Origin: Thermonema lapsum
Lineage (GTDB): Bacteria; Bacteroidota; Bacteroidia; Cytophagales; Thermonemataceae
Assembly: GCF_011761635.1 (NCBI RefSeq)
Contig: NZ_JAASRN010000007.1
Coordinates: 1 to 56,786 of the forward strand
Reading direction: 5' to 3'
Length of the DNA stretch: 56,786 nucleotides
The stretch's first letter is position 1; each line of letters starts with the position of its first letter. The translations under genes and the position numbers were made by a program. Below the pieces are notes generated by a model. That model was not told where the DNA came from and searched no databases. It was given only the letters and a program-made list of their open reading frames with translations. Shown piece by piece: positions 8,299-18,348 of this stretch.

Positions 8299-8634
8299 AT
8301 ACGTGGTAAAACGGAGGTTTGTCTTTCTTTTTAGAAGCACAACCTAAAAACAAATCTGGCGCCTTTCGCTTTCAGCTTTTCCTTCTTTGCTATTCATTTC
8401 GAGCGTAAGCGAGAAATTTCTGTTTCTTCCTTATTTGGTAATTTGAGACTTCGCACTACGCTGCATTGCGTTGGAAATGACAGTCAGTGTCGTGTTGTCG
8501 GGGCAGCATTTTGTTTTTGGGTGTAAGACTGTTATGAGCTTTGCTTAAGTGCTCAAACAGTTGGAGTTCTCTGCAAGGCGAACCTCGTTTTTATGCCCTT
8601 TTCTTGTAGTTTAACTACTTATTGCTCAATATTT
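8299..8634. other. Intergenic region cobS-atpD
   Basis: No convincing coding frame on either strand. It contains an imperfect inverted repeat at 8392-8483 (listed separately) and ends with the atpD promoter. No tRNA or clear terminator was recognised. Confidence 0.5.
8392..8483. repeat. Dispersed imperfect inverted repeat, REP-like
   Basis: The left arm, from CATTTCGAGCGTAAGCGAGA, and the right arm, ending GCGTTGGAAATGACAG, are imperfect inverted copies: both outer ends read (T)CATTTC toward the centre. Elements built on CATTTCGAGCG...AGCGAGAAAT are a frequent non-coding dispersed repeat in Bacteroidota and other genomes. Only one copy was noticed in this window. Confidence 0.55.
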
Positions 8635-8665
8635 TTTGCAATAACTAATTATTCACCTAAATTTG
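8635..8665 (+). promoter_or_regulatory. Promoter of atpDC
   Basis: TTTG at 8635-8638 and TAAATTTG at 8658-8665 are separated by 19 bases, a full match to the Bacteroidota -33/-7 promoter. It predicts a leader of roughly 50 bases before the atpD ATG at 8722. Confidence 0.8.
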
Positions 8666-8715
8666 CCCTGCGAATACCTAAGGGATTCAAATTTTAATCA
8701 TAGCTATAATTTTAG

Positions 8716-10233
<1,518 letters not shown>

Positions 10234-10249
10234 GGATTGTAAACCATCA

Positions 10250-10296
10250 GAAGCCGGCTGCCGACTGAAAGCAAAGCGGGTAGCCCGGCTTTTCAA
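10250..10296 (+). terminator. Hairpin between atpD and atpC, possible attenuator
   Basis: AAGCCGG near 10251 pairs with CCGGCTT near 10286 and is followed by a short T run. As atpC has no recognisable promoter of its own, this may be a partial terminator or an mRNA-stabilising stem that lowers atpC relative to atpD. Confidence 0.45.
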
Positions 10297-10308
10297 AAAT
10301 AAAGCCCT

Positions 10309-10563
10309 ATGTTGCACTTAGAAATTATCACTCCTGACAAAGCCGTTTTTTCGGGTGAAGTGGACACTGTATTTGTGCCCGGCACCAAGGGGGCTTTCCA
10401 AGTACTGAAAAACCACGCACCTATTATCTCTACTTTGGGTAAAGGAGAAGTACGTTATCGTATTGCCTCGAAGGAAGTAGCCTTCTTGGTGGAAGGTGGT
10501 GTGGTGGAGGTTGCACAAAACAAAGTGCGTGTGTTGGTTGAACGTATTTTGGAAGAAGCCTAA
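10309..10563 (+). CDS. atpC: F1 ATP synthase subunit epsilon, short form
   Basis: Central-stalk subunit, 84 residues, starting MLHLEIITPDKAVFSGEV, the usual epsilon N-terminal beta-sandwich, with FVPGTKGAFQVLKNHAPIIS and FLVEGGVVEVAQNKV. The protein ends at VERILEEA, so the C-terminal helical hairpin that inhibits ATP hydrolysis in E. coli epsilon (about 139 residues) is absent. Short forms near this length occur in Bacteroidota. It lies 75 bases after atpD across a hairpin. Confidence 0.93.
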   Translation: MLHLEIITPDKAVFSGEVDTVFVPGTKGAFQVLKNHAPIISTLGKGEVRYRIASKEVAFLVEGGVVEVAQNKVRVLVERILEEA

Positions 10564-10596
10564 GCTTTGTCTTTCATAGGAGATATATGCTTTTGA

Positions 10597-10628
10597 AGTG
10601 TCATCCCGCCAAGGGGTGGCACCTTTTT
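10597..10628 (+). terminator. Terminator downstream of atpC
   Basis: An imperfect stem, GTGTCATCCC against GGGGTGGCAC, with a 5-base loop is followed by CTTTTT. It sits 34 bases after the atpC stop, before the DivIC-like gene. Confidence 0.65.
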
Positions 10629-10678
10629 CATTTGTCAACTATGTGTATCTTTCTTTTCATCTTTAAAAAACATAGGTT

Positions 10679-10975
10679 ATGCGGCGCCGCTTGCTTACAC
10701 TGGTCGGGAATTTCTATGTGCTTGTGGGGGGTATCTTTGCCCTTTGGATGCTCTTTTTTGACAGCAACGACCTGATTACGCAATGGAAACGCAAACGTGA
10801 AATAGAGCGTTTGCAGCAGCAACGCCAATATTACTTGGAAGCCATAGAGCTCATCAAAGAGGAGCGCAGGGCTTTGGAAAATGACCCTGCTTTGTTAGAA
10901 AAATTTGCCAGAGAAAAGTATTATATGCATCGCTCGCAAGAGGATGTCTTTATTTTGCAATCGGAGAAGGAATAA
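10679..10975 (+). CDS. Septum formation initiator, DivIC/FtsB family
   Basis: A 98-residue bitopic membrane protein. A short basic N-terminus (MRRRLL) is followed by one membrane helix at about residues 9-28, then a coiled coil (IERLQQQRQYYLEAIELIKEE region) and a conserved end LLEKFAREKYYMHRSQEDVFIL. This layout is that of FtsB/DivIC, which joins FtsL and FtsQ in the divisome. The C-terminal KFAREKYYM block is the family hallmark. It lies after the atpC terminator and is convergent with uxs. Confidence 0.88.
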   Translation: MRRRLLTLVGNFYVLVGGIFALWMLFFDSNDLITQWKRKREIERLQQQRQYYLEAIELIKEERRALENDPALLEKFAREKYYMHRSQEDVFILQSEKE

Positions 10976-10977
10976 AA

Positions 10978-11012
10978 AGCAAGCCCCCTTACGACAAGAG
11001 GCTTGCCTTGGT
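10978..11012. terminator. Hairpin between divIC-like gene and uxs
   Basis: GCAAGCC near 10980 pairs with GGCTTGC near 11001. A-rich sequence on the left and T-rich sequence on the right allow it to serve either convergent transcript. Confidence 0.55.
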
Positions 11013-11034
11013 TAGTGTGTGTGCTTTTCTTTTT

Positions 11035-11988
11035 TTATGAAACTTGTGTAGGCTGTAGTTTGGCTTTGAAGTACTCAAGCGTGCAGCGCAAGCCTTCCGA
11101 GCGACTCACTTTGGGCTCCCAACCCAATATTTTTCGTGCTTTGCTGATATCGGGGCGGCGTTGCTTGGGGTCGTCTTGCGGAAGCGGGCGATAGCTGATT
11201 TTGGAACGGCTGCCCGTCAAGCGAATGATTTCCTCAGCAAATTCTTTGATGGTGATTTCTTCGGGATTGCCTATGTTCATGGGGTAGGGGTAGTCCGACA
11301 TCAACAAACGGAATATGCCCTCAATCAAATCATCGACATAACAGAACGAGCGGGTTTGTGAGCCGTCGCCAAAGACTGTAAGGTCTTCGCCACGCAATGC
11401 CTGACTCATAAAAGCGGGCAATACGCGTCCGTCATCCATGCGCATGCGGGGACCATAGGTGTTGAATATGCGCACGATGCGGGTTTCCAGACCGTGCACA
11501 CGATGATATGCCATGGTGATGGCTTCTTGGTAACGTTTGGCTTCGTCGTACACGCCACGCGGTCCGATGGGGTTTACATGTCCCCAATATTCTTCGGGTT
11601 GCGGGTGCACTTCCGGGTCGCCATACACTTCAGAAGTGGAAGCCACTAAAATGCGGGCTTTTTTGGCTTTTGCCAACCCCAACAGGTTGTGTGTGCCCAT
11701 GGCGCCCACTTTGAGGGTTTGGATGGGCAGCTTCAAATAGTCAATAGGGCTTGCAGGCGAAGCAAAGTGCAGGATATAGTGCAGCTCGCCGGGCACATGC
11801 ACAAACTTCGACACGTCGTGATGATAAAACTCAAAATCGGGATTGGGGAATAGGTGTTCTATGTTTTCCAAGTTGCCGGTAAGCAGGTTGTCCATGCCTA
11901 TGACATGAAAGCCTTCGGCAAGGAAGCGGTCGCAGAGGTGAGAACCCAAAAAGCCGGCAGCGCCTGTAATCAATACGCGTTTTTTCAT
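11035..11988 (-). CDS. UDP-glucuronate decarboxylase (UDP-xylose synthase)
   Basis: Extended short-chain dehydrogenase of 317 residues, NAD-dependent, converting UDP-glucuronate to UDP-xylose. Seen: the glycine motif GAAGFLG (residues 9-15), the STSEVYG block at 117-123 and the catalytic YDEAK (Tyr147, Lys151). The stretch [16 protein letters not shown] is characteristic of the Uxs subgroup. It lies directly downstream of ugd, 69 bases apart, so product and substrate match: ugd makes UDP-glucuronate for this enzyme. Likely feeds surface polysaccharide or glycan synthesis. Confidence 0.9.
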   Translation of the reverse strand: MKKRVLITGAAGFLGSHLCDRFLAEGFHVIGMDNLLTGNLENIEHLFPNPDFEFYHHDVSKFVHVPGELHYILHFASPASPIDYLKLPIQTLKVGAMGTHNLLGLAKAKKARILVASTSEVYGDPEVHPQPEEYWGHVNPIGPRGVYDEAKRYQEAITMAYHRVHGLETRIVRIFNTYGPRMRMDDGRVLPAFMSQALRGEDLTVFGDGSQTRSFCYVDDLIEGIFRLLMSDYPYPMNIGNPEEITIKEFAEEIIRLTGSRSKISYRPLPQDDPKQRRPDISKARKILGWEPKVSRSEGLRCTLEYFKAKLQPTQVS

Positions 11989-12057
11989 GATATTTTGAGG
12001 ATTTGCGGTGATAAAAAAGAGTAGGCACCGCTGGTTTTGTCGGCGCCTGCAAGCTGC

Positions 12058-13386
12058 TTATGCTTGAATTTCCGGCTGAGCAACTTTCATTCTGCCTATG
12101 CTCACATAGTGGAAGCCCAGCTCTGCCATTTGACGGGGTTCATACAGATTGCGCCCGTCGAAAATGGCTTTGTTTTTGAGCAGCTGTTCTACTACCTCGA
12201 AGTCGGGCGTGCGGAATACGGGCCACTCGGTCATAATCATGAGGGCATCGGCATTAACCAAAGCTCCATAAGGACTTTCAGCATATTCTATTTGGTTGCC
12301 GAGTATTTTTTTCACATTCTCCATGGCTTCGGGGTCATAGGCTTTCACTATGGCGCCTTCGTTCAAGAGTACTTTTATATTCTCTAAGGAAGGAGCTTCG
12401 CGAACGTCATCGGTGTAGGGTTTGAAGGATAAGCCCCAGATGGCAATGCGCTTGCCTTGCAGGCTGCCCCCGAAAAACTCTTTTAGGGCAGGGATAAGCT
12501 TTGTTTTTTGCTCTTGATTGACCTGCATGACCGCTTTCAATATGCGGAAGTTATAGCCGTTTTCTTCTGCTGTTTTTGCCAATGCCTGTACGTCTTTGGG
12601 AAAACAGCTGCCACCATAGCCAATGCCAGCAAAAAGAAAACGTTTGCCTATGCGGGAGTCGGTGCCTATGCCACGGCGCACCTCATCTACATTGGCACCT
12701 ACGCGCTCGCACAGATTGGCTATCTCGTTCATGAAGGTGATTTTGGTTGCCAAGAAAGCATTGGCGGCATATTTGGTCATTTCAGCCGAGCGTTCATCCA
12801 TGAACAGAATGGGGTTGCCTTGGCGCACCATAGGTGCATAAAGCTGTTCCATTATTTTGCGAGCACGCTCCGAACGGGTACCTACTACTACCCGCTCCGG
12901 CTTCATGAAATCCTCTACAGCCACCCCTTCGCGCAGGAATTCGGGGTTGGAGACCACATCGAATTCCACTTTGGCATTGCGGGCAATGCGTTCGTGCACC
13001 AGCTCGGCAGTGCCTACCGGCACGGTGCTTTTATCTACTACCACAGTGTAATCTTCCAACAGAGGACCCAACTGCTCGGCTACTTGAAGGATGTATTTCA
13101 GGTCGGCAGAGCCGTCTTCGTCGGGTGGGGTAGGCAGTGCCAAAAAAATGACCTTGGCGCCTTTAACACCTTCGGCTAAGTCGGTGGTAAACCTCAGACG
13201 CCCTTGTTGAATGTTGCGTTCAAAAAGAACTTCCAAGCCCGGTTCGTAGATGGTAACTATACCACTCTGTAGTTTCTTTACTTTCTCTTCGTCTATATCG
13301 ACGCAGGTGACGGTATTTCCTGTCTCGGCAAAACAAGTGCCTGTAACCAAGCCAACGTAACCGGTACCTATAACTGCTATTTTCAT
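12058..13386 (-). CDS. UDP-glucose 6-dehydrogenase
   Basis: NAD-dependent oxidation of UDP-glucose to UDP-glucuronate, 442 residues. Seen: the N-terminal NAD fold MKIAVIGTGYVGLV, the YEPGL motif near 47, the invariant LREG near 151 and the catalytic cysteine in GGSCFPKD (Cys261). The C-terminal UDP-binding domain has the WGLSFKPYTDDVREAPS block. Length matches bacterial Ugd/TuaD. The start is fixed by the conserved N-terminal strand. It forms a two-gene unit with uxs. Confidence 0.95.
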   Translation of the reverse strand: MKIAVIGTGYVGLVTGTCFAETGNTVTCVDIDEEKVKKLQSGIVTIYEPGLEVLFERNIQQGRLRFTTDLAEGVKGAKVIFLALPTPPDEDGSADLKYILQVAEQLGPLLEDYTVVVDKSTVPVGTAELVHERIARNAKVEFDVVSNPEFLREGVAVEDFMKPERVVVGTRSERARKIMEQLYAPMVRQGNPILFMDERSAEMTKYAANAFLATKITFMNEIANLCERVGANVDEVRRGIGTDSRIGKRFLFAGIGYGGSCFPKDVQALAKTAEENGYNFRILKAVMQVNQEQKTKLIPALKEFFGGSLQGKRIAIWGLSFKPYTDDVREAPSLENIKVLLNEGAIVKAYDPEAMENVKKILGNQIEYAESPYGALVNADALMIMTEWPVFRTPDFEVVEQLLKNKAIFDGRNLYEPRQMAELGFHYVSIGRMKVAQPEIQA

Positions 13387-13439
13387 ATGAATATGGGGGT
13401 TAAAAATAATTGAACTTTTGGCTGGAAATCAATGGAACA

Positions 13440-13465
13440 CAAATATATGATAGAACACAAAAATA
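13440..13465 (-). promoter_or_regulatory. Two -7 elements upstream of ugd
   Basis: On the minus strand TATATTTG (13440-13447) and TATTTTTG (13458-13465) both match TAnnTTTG and sit inside a short direct repeat built on GAACACAAA. No properly spaced -33 element is seen, so strength is uncertain. Confidence 0.4.
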
Positions 13466-13523
13466 TGTTTTTTGGGAGTGTGCATCAAATTTTATGCCCT
13501 TCCGCAGGATAAAAGAGGTTTTG

Positions 13524-13531
13524 TATCTTTG
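13524..13531 (+). promoter_or_regulatory. -7 element for the secreted protein gene and tadA
   Basis: TATCTTTG matches the -7 consensus and lies 20 bases before the ATG at 13552. No -33 element at the normal distance was found. Confidence 0.4.
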
Positions 13532-13551
13532 TAAAGCAAAAAACAACAGCT

Positions 13552-14205
13552 ATGATTTTAAGACAACTGTGGGTAGTAGTTGCCATCTTCGCTTTGAGCT
13601 GCTTTGCCTTTGGTGGGCAGGCACAAAGCAGCATCAAGCTCAAACGGCGGCAGCTTACACCGGGTATAAGCATGTTGGTGCCGGTGGACTTTCAGCCAAT
13701 GTCTGATGACTTTTTGGCGCAGAAGTATGCCTACTTCCGTAAGCCCACCGTGATGCTTTCCGACCCCTACGGCAATATAGACTTGGGGGTAAATATTACA
13801 GAAAAGTATTGGCCCCAAGAGGATATTCCCTTGCTGAAAGACATCTACAAAGCTACGCTGGCAGCTCTTTACACTCAAATTCATTTTCATAAAGAAGCGG
13901 TGGAAAAAATCAAGCACCGTACCTATGTAATTTTGGAGTTTGACGCCATCCTTGCCGATGAAGCAGGCGAAAAGTCTGCTATTGGGGTAACCAAGCCCCC
14001 GGTGAAGCGCTATTACTACATGATGTACACGGTGGTAGATAACCGTATTGTGGTATTTAACTTCAATGCCCCCATTCAGGATAAAGCACTTTGGCAGCCT
14101 GTAGCCGACAAAATCATGCATTCGGTGAAGCTGAAAAACATACAATTGCCAAAAGAGCAAACACCGCTTCCGGATGTGCCATCTGCTCAGCCTGTAAGCC
14201 GATGA
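13552..14205 (+). CDS. Secreted protein of unknown function
   Basis: I do not recognise a family with confidence. The 217-residue protein begins with a clear signal peptide (MILRQLWVVVAIFALSCFAF, cleavage probably after GGQAQ near residue 25). The mature part is a mixed alpha/beta sequence with alternating hydrophobic strands such as YVILEFDAIL and YMMYTVVDNRIVVFNF, then a Pro-rich tail. The overall feel is of a small periplasmic domain like DcrB/PsbP-type folds, which is only a guess. Its stop overlaps the tadA start in ATGA, so the two are translationally coupled. Confidence 0.75.
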   Translation: MILRQLWVVVAIFALSCFAFGGQAQSSIKLKRRQLTPGISMLVPVDFQPMSDDFLAQKYAYFRKPTVMLSDPYGNIDLGVNITEKYWPQEDIPLLKDIYKATLAALYTQIHFHKEAVEKIKHRTYVILEFDAILADEAGEKSAIGVTKPPVKRYYYMMYTVVDNRIVVFNFNAPIQDKALWQPVADKIMHSVKLKNIQLPKEQTPLPDVPSAQPVSR

Positions 14206-14642
14206 TACTCGATGATGCCTATTTCATGCGGATAGCCTTGCAAGAAGCTCAAAAAGCCTACGAACAAGGCGAAATTCCTGTGGGCGCTGTTTTGGTTCAT
14301 GAGCAAAAAATCATTGCCAAAGCGCACAATCAAACTGAGCGTTTTTTAGATGTTACGGCGCATGCCGAAATCCTTTGTGTGACGGCGGCAACACAGGCAC
14401 TGGGAGGGAAGTACTTGCCTGATTGTACGCTGTATGTCACTTTGGAGCCTTGCGTGATGTGTGCCGGCGCTTTGGCATGGGCGCAACTGGGGCGCTTGGT
14501 TTTTGCTGCTTCCGACGAAAAGCGGGGCTACAGCAGGCATCAACCCTCTATTTTGCACCCCAAAACCCAAGTAAAAGCAGGTGTTTTGGAAGCAGAGGCA
14601 GCGGCGCTGCTCAAAAGCTTTTTTAAAAAGCTGAGAAACTAA
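14202..14642 (+). CDS. tadA: tRNA-specific adenosine deaminase
   Basis: Converts adenosine-34 to inosine in the anticodon wobble position of tRNA-Arg. The 146 residues hold the zinc-deaminase motifs: HAE with His54 and Glu56, and PCVMC with Cys84 and Cys87, plus EIPVGAVLV near the start and the SRHQPSILHP block. The frame is open upstream, but the ATG at 14202 forms an ATGA overlap with the preceding gene and gives the family length. Guanine deaminases are related but lack this tRNA-type C-terminus. Confidence 0.88.
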   Translation: MILDDAYFMRIALQEAQKAYEQGEIPVGAVLVHEQKIIAKAHNQTERFLDVTAHAEILCVTAATQALGGKYLPDCTLYVTLEPCVMCAGALAWAQLGRLVFAASDEKRGYSRHQPSILHPKTQVKAGVLEAEAAALLKSFFKKLRN

Positions 14643-14718
14643 ATCAAAAAAAGCTTGTTATATTTATGGACAACTCACTATTCAAAACTTGCATGTTAAA
14701 CAAAAAACAACATAAACT

Positions 14719-15324
14719 ATGGCATTCGAACAAATAAAACTCCCTTACGCAGAAGATGCTCTTGAGCCCTATATCGATGCGCAAACCATGAACCTGCATT
14801 ACATCAAGCACCATGCAGGTTATACCGCCAAGCTGAATGATGCAGTAAAAGGCACTGCTTTAGAAGGCATGAGCATTGAAGATATTTTCAAAAATGTAAG
14901 CAAACATCCGGCAGTTGTTCGCAACAATGGAGGTGGCTTTTACAACCACAACCTTTATTGGCAAATTATGAGCCCAAAAGGAGGCGAGCTGAAAGGGAAT
15001 GTGGTAGAAGCCATCAAGAAAAAGTGGGGCAATTTCGATGCCTTCAAGGCAGAATTTAGTCAAGCAGCTGCTGGCGTATTTGGCTCGGGTTGGGCATGGC
15101 TCATCGTAAAAGATGGAGAGTTGTTGATTACTCAAACGCCCAACCAAGACAACCCGCTGATGGACGTGGCATCGGTGCAAGGAGTGCCTGTTTTAGGTAT
15201 CGACGTATGGGAGCATGCCTACTATTTGAAATACCAAAACCGCCGTCCGGAATACATCGAGGCATTTTACAATGTGATTAACTGGGAGAAGGTGAACGAA
15301 CTCTATGAGCTGGCTATTCGCTAA
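14719..15324 (+). CDS. Superoxide dismutase, Fe/Mn family
   Basis: Cytoplasmic enzyme of 201 residues that dismutates superoxide. The four metal ligands are visible: His27 (MNLHYIKHH), His77 (FYNHNLYW), Asp162 and His166 (DVWEHAYYL). The GSGWAWLIV block is also typical. Iron or manganese use cannot be decided safely; Bacteroidota enzymes are often able to use either. No signal peptide. Monocistronic, with a strong terminator behind it. Confidence 0.95.
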   Translation: MAFEQIKLPYAEDALEPYIDAQTMNLHYIKHHAGYTAKLNDAVKGTALEGMSIEDIFKNVSKHPAVVRNNGGGFYNHNLYWQIMSPKGGELKGNVVEAIKKKWGNFDAFKAEFSQAAAGVFGSGWAWLIVKDGELLITQTPNQDNPLMDVASVQGVPVLGIDVWEHAYYLKYQNRRPEYIEAFYNVINWEKVNELYELAIR

Positions 15325-15353
15325 GCTTCTTGCTTAAGAGAAAACAAAAAAGA

Positions 15354-15387
15354 GGCGTGCGGGTATTTCACCCACACGCTTTTTTTA
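15354..15387. terminator. Strong rho-independent terminator after superoxide dismutase
   Basis: GCGTGCGGGT and ACCCACACGC form a stem of about 10 pairs with a 5-base loop, followed by seven T on the plus strand. It can also serve the convergent esterase gene because A-rich sequence precedes it. Confidence 0.85.
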
Positions 15388-15427
15388 TGTGTTCTGGATA
15401 TACAAGAAGCCTCTAACAAGCAGGAGA

Positions 15428-16393
15428 TTAGGCAACAGCTTTGTCGTCTTGGTTTTGATTTTCCGTGAGTTTCAAGCGATGCTCAAACTCACCAATTTTC
15501 CACACCTTGCGTGCAAAGCGTGCGGCTTCTTCTATGGCTTCTACGGCTTCGGGCAAAAACTTGCCAAACAAATGCCACCAGTGAATGAGGTCATGCCATA
15601 TTTGAAGCTCTACACGCACGCCGGCAGCTTCGGCTTTGTCGCGCAGGCGGGTGGCATCGCTATAAAGCACTTCGCCGTCGCTTGCTTGTATAAGTAGAGG
15701 TGGTAAGCCCTCTAAATTGGCAAACAGCGGCGACACTAAGGGATGGTCCAAAGAATAGGCGCCGGCATAGTCATCGCCAATTTCATGTAGTTCCCAAGCT
15801 TCCAGTATTTTGTCGTTGTCTCTGTTCCTGAGAATGGATTCCCCGCTCAAGGTGAGGTCTACCCAAGGCGAAAAAAGCAGGGCGGCTGCCGGAAGGGGCA
15901 TTTGCTTGTCGCGTAAGTTAATCAGCGTAGCCAACGACAAACCACCACCTGCCGAATCACCGGCTAAGATAATGTTTTTGGGCAGGTAGTCCCCATGTAA
16001 GAGCCATTCATAGGCTTTGACAGCATCTTCCAATGCGGCAGGGAAGGGGTTTTCCGGTGCTTTGCGATAATCAATTACCAGGGCATTGGCGCCAATTTCC
16101 TTAGCTAAATGCCCTACAAAAGCCCGGTGGGTATTGGGAGACCCCAAAGCATAGGCGCCGCCGTGAAGATATAGCACTACCTTTTCGGGGCGGGCGTCGG
16201 AAGGTGTAATCCATTCGGCATACATACCGTCGATGTCTAGTGTACGGAAGTGCACCCCCCATGGCATGTAAGTGTAAAGACTCATGAGCTCCAAAAGACT
16301 GCGCATTCCTTGCACGCTCGGTTTGCTGAAGCTGAAAGCCAAGCCGGCAGTCTTTAAGGATAGTTTTAAAAGATTGTGCTGTATGGAAGGCAT
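15428..16393 (-). CDS. Alpha/beta hydrolase, hormone-sensitive-lipase-type esterase
   Basis: A 321-residue serine esterase of the HSL (family IV) group. Seen: the oxyanion motif HGGAY (77-81), the nucleophile elbow GDSAGG with Ser147, an acid region around LIQASDGEVLYSD and the His in WHDLIHWWHLF. There is no signal peptide, so it is probably cytoplasmic. Substrate is unknown; short-chain acyl esters are usual for the family. Flanked by the sod terminator and the ctpA gene on the same strand. Confidence 0.88.
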   Translation of the reverse strand: MPSIQHNLLKLSLKTAGLAFSFSKPSVQGMRSLLELMSLYTYMPWGVHFRTLDIDGMYAEWITPSDARPEKVVLYLHGGAYALGSPNTHRAFVGHLAKEIGANALVIDYRKAPENPFPAALEDAVKAYEWLLHGDYLPKNIILAGDSAGGGLSLATLINLRDKQMPLPAAALLFSPWVDLTLSGESILRNRDNDKILEAWELHEIGDDYAGAYSLDHPLVSPLFANLEGLPPLLIQASDGEVLYSDATRLRDKAEAAGVRVELQIWHDLIHWWHLFGKFLPEAVEAIEEAARFARKVWKIGEFEHRLKLTENQNQDDKAVA

Positions 16394-16536
16394 AATTGTA
16401 TTCTTTCTTTTGAGAAAAAACGAAATATCAAAACTTTATCGCAATAAAGTGCAAAAATATTGAAAAAAAAAAGCCTGTGCCTCATCATCTCTTAGGTGTG
16501 TAATGTTTAAGCAAAGATTGTATTTATGTTAAGCTT

Positions 16537-18138
16537 TTATTCGGGCATATGAAGTATTTCTATGGCTTTTTTGACAAAGGGGTCTTCTTGGTAGAGGATG
16601 TAATAAAAAGCTTCGTATCCCCATAGTTGTCTTGCAATGAGTGCTTTCAGCTCGTGAGATAGGGAGGCTTTTGCGCTGTTATTATTCAAGAGCGTAGTAT
16701 CGATGCCCTTTTGTGAGAGACTCGAAAGCAAGGATTGCCATAAAGAATCGGGCAGTTGCCATTGTTCTTGGAACGAAATAGCTGTGTAACTTTTTTTATT
16801 GATTTGCGGGGCATGCCGTATGGCAAACTCTTGTAATACTCCGCTGGCATACACTTCGCTTTTGAGGCGGGCAAGAGCGCCTGTGTCAACTGGCACGAAG
16901 AAGTCGGGCATGATGCCTCCGCCACCGTAAACAATACGTCCTTTGCGTGTTTTGAATTTTAGCGAATCGGCAAAATGAACGCTATCCGGGCGCAACAGCT
17001 CACCGCTCTCATAGCGCTTCCATAGTTCCTCTTCATAATGGGCTTTGTTGCCGTCGTAGGGTTTTTGTATGCACCGCCCGCTGGGGGTATAATAGCGTGA
17101 GATGGTAAGACGCAGCTCGCTGCCATCTTTCAGGTCAATGGGCATTTGCACCAGTCCTTTGCCAAAGGTGCGTCGTCCTATGACCCAAGCGCGGTCGTTG
17201 TCTTGGAGGGCACCAGCAACTATTTCAGAGGCAGAAGCAGAACCTTCATTGACAAGCACCACCAGCTTGTCTTTTTCGAATAGCCCTCGATTAGTCGCCT
17301 TTATTTTAGAGTCGAAGCGCGTGCCGCGTCCGTCGGTATATACAATGAGGTAGTCGTTCGGCAGAAACTCGTCGGCGATGTCGGTGGCACGGTCAAGATA
17401 ACCGCCCGGGTTGTCGCGCAAGTCCAAAATGAGCTGTTTCATGCCTTTGCGCTTGAGTTCCTTAAGCGCTTCTTGAAATTCGTGATGGGTATTGGCAGCG
17501 AAATTCGATATTTTGATGTAGCCCGTGTGTTTGTCAAGCATGAAGGCATAGACACTTTGGGTGTTGATGCGGTCGCGAATGATGGTGAAGCTAAGCAAAC
17601 GGTCTATGCCCTGTCTTTTTACTTCTACGGTTACTTGGGTGCCTTTTTTGCCTCTCAGCCTTTTGAATACTCCCAGATGGTCTATGCCTATACCGGCAAC
17701 GTTTTCACCATTGATGCGTATGATTTTATCGCCGGCAAGTAGCCCCACTTGTTCGGCAGGTCCGCCGGTGAGTGGGGTTACTACTTCTATGGTGTCATTA
17801 AGCAGCATGTATTCTATGCCTATGCCTTCAAAAGCCCCCTCCAGGTCGGCATTGACAAGTTCCGTTTCTTCGGCGGGGATATAGGCAGAGTGCGGGTCTA
17901 ACTTTTCAAGGAGCTTTTCTATGGAGTAGTCGGTGAGTTCATCGATGTTTACTTCATCTACATAGTACAAGTCGATATAGGAGAGCACTTCCTCTATTTT
18001 GGGGTATCGCTTGCGTGGGGTGTTCTCTCCTTGGGCATGGAAAAAAGTAGCGCCAATGAGTATGCCCAGCGAAACAGAAAGGGCAATGATGACAGGAATG
18101 GCAGCTGTGCTTTTCATCATGATTGCAAACAGGTTCAA
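16537..18138 (-). CDS. C-terminal processing protease, S41 family
   Basis: A 533-residue periplasmic protease of the CtpA/Prc type. An N-terminal membrane anchor (about residues 10-32) is followed by a helical segment, a PDZ domain (about 100-180, with GIGIEY and GPAEQVGLLAGD), and the peptidase core with catalytic Ser302 in NEGSASASE and Lys327 in TFGKGLVQ, 25 residues apart as in Prc. A C-terminal extension of about 130 residues follows. The first codon could be one of several early Met codons. Likely trims or degrades envelope proteins. Confidence 0.92.
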   Translation of the reverse strand: MNLFAIMMKSTAAIPVIIALSVSLGILIGATFFHAQGENTPRKRYPKIEEVLSYIDLYYVDEVNIDELTDYSIEKLLEKLDPHSAYIPAEETELVNADLEGAFEGIGIEYMLLNDTIEVVTPLTGGPAEQVGLLAGDKIIRINGENVAGIGIDHLGVFKRLRGKKGTQVTVEVKRQGIDRLLSFTIIRDRINTQSVYAFMLDKHTGYIKISNFAANTHHEFQEALKELKRKGMKQLILDLRDNPGGYLDRATDIADEFLPNDYLIVYTDGRGTRFDSKIKATNRGLFEKDKLVVLVNEGSASASEIVAGALQDNDRAWVIGRRTFGKGLVQMPIDLKDGSELRLTISRYYTPSGRCIQKPYDGNKAHYEEELWKRYESGELLRPDSVHFADSLKFKTRKGRIVYGGGGIMPDFFVPVDTGALARLKSEVYASGVLQEFAIRHAPQINKKSYTAISFQEQWQLPDSLWQSLLSSLSQKGIDTTLLNNNSAKASLSHELKALIARQLWGYEAFYYILYQEDPFVKKAIEILHMPE

Positions 18139-18273
18139 TTATTAAACAAACAAAAAAAGAGCAAAAGCGTGTATAAAAGATAAAGAAAATTAGAATAGCG
18201 GTGAAAATTCAAAAGCCTACGCTAAAATACAAACAATCAAAAGAGGCAGTTAGTTTAGCACAAAAGCCAAAAC

Positions 18274-18309
18274 AAAAAGGGCGTGCACAGTGTGCACACC
18301 CTTTTTTAT
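18274..18309 (-). terminator. Terminator of the B12 uptake unit
   Basis: GGGCGTGCAC and GTGCACACCC form a long stem around a three-base loop, flanked by A5 on the left and T6 on the right. Reading leftward it lies 40 bases after the btuG-like stop. The flanks would allow use in both directions. Confidence 0.8.
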
Positions 18310-18348
18310 AGAGTAGTGTAGTACTCTGTGGAGTGGTAGCTGAAATCT

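Noticed and set aside
12508-13179. Plus-strand frame of 223 codons inside ugd
   Set aside because: Antisense shadow; ugd is certain and the frame shows no protein-like conservation.
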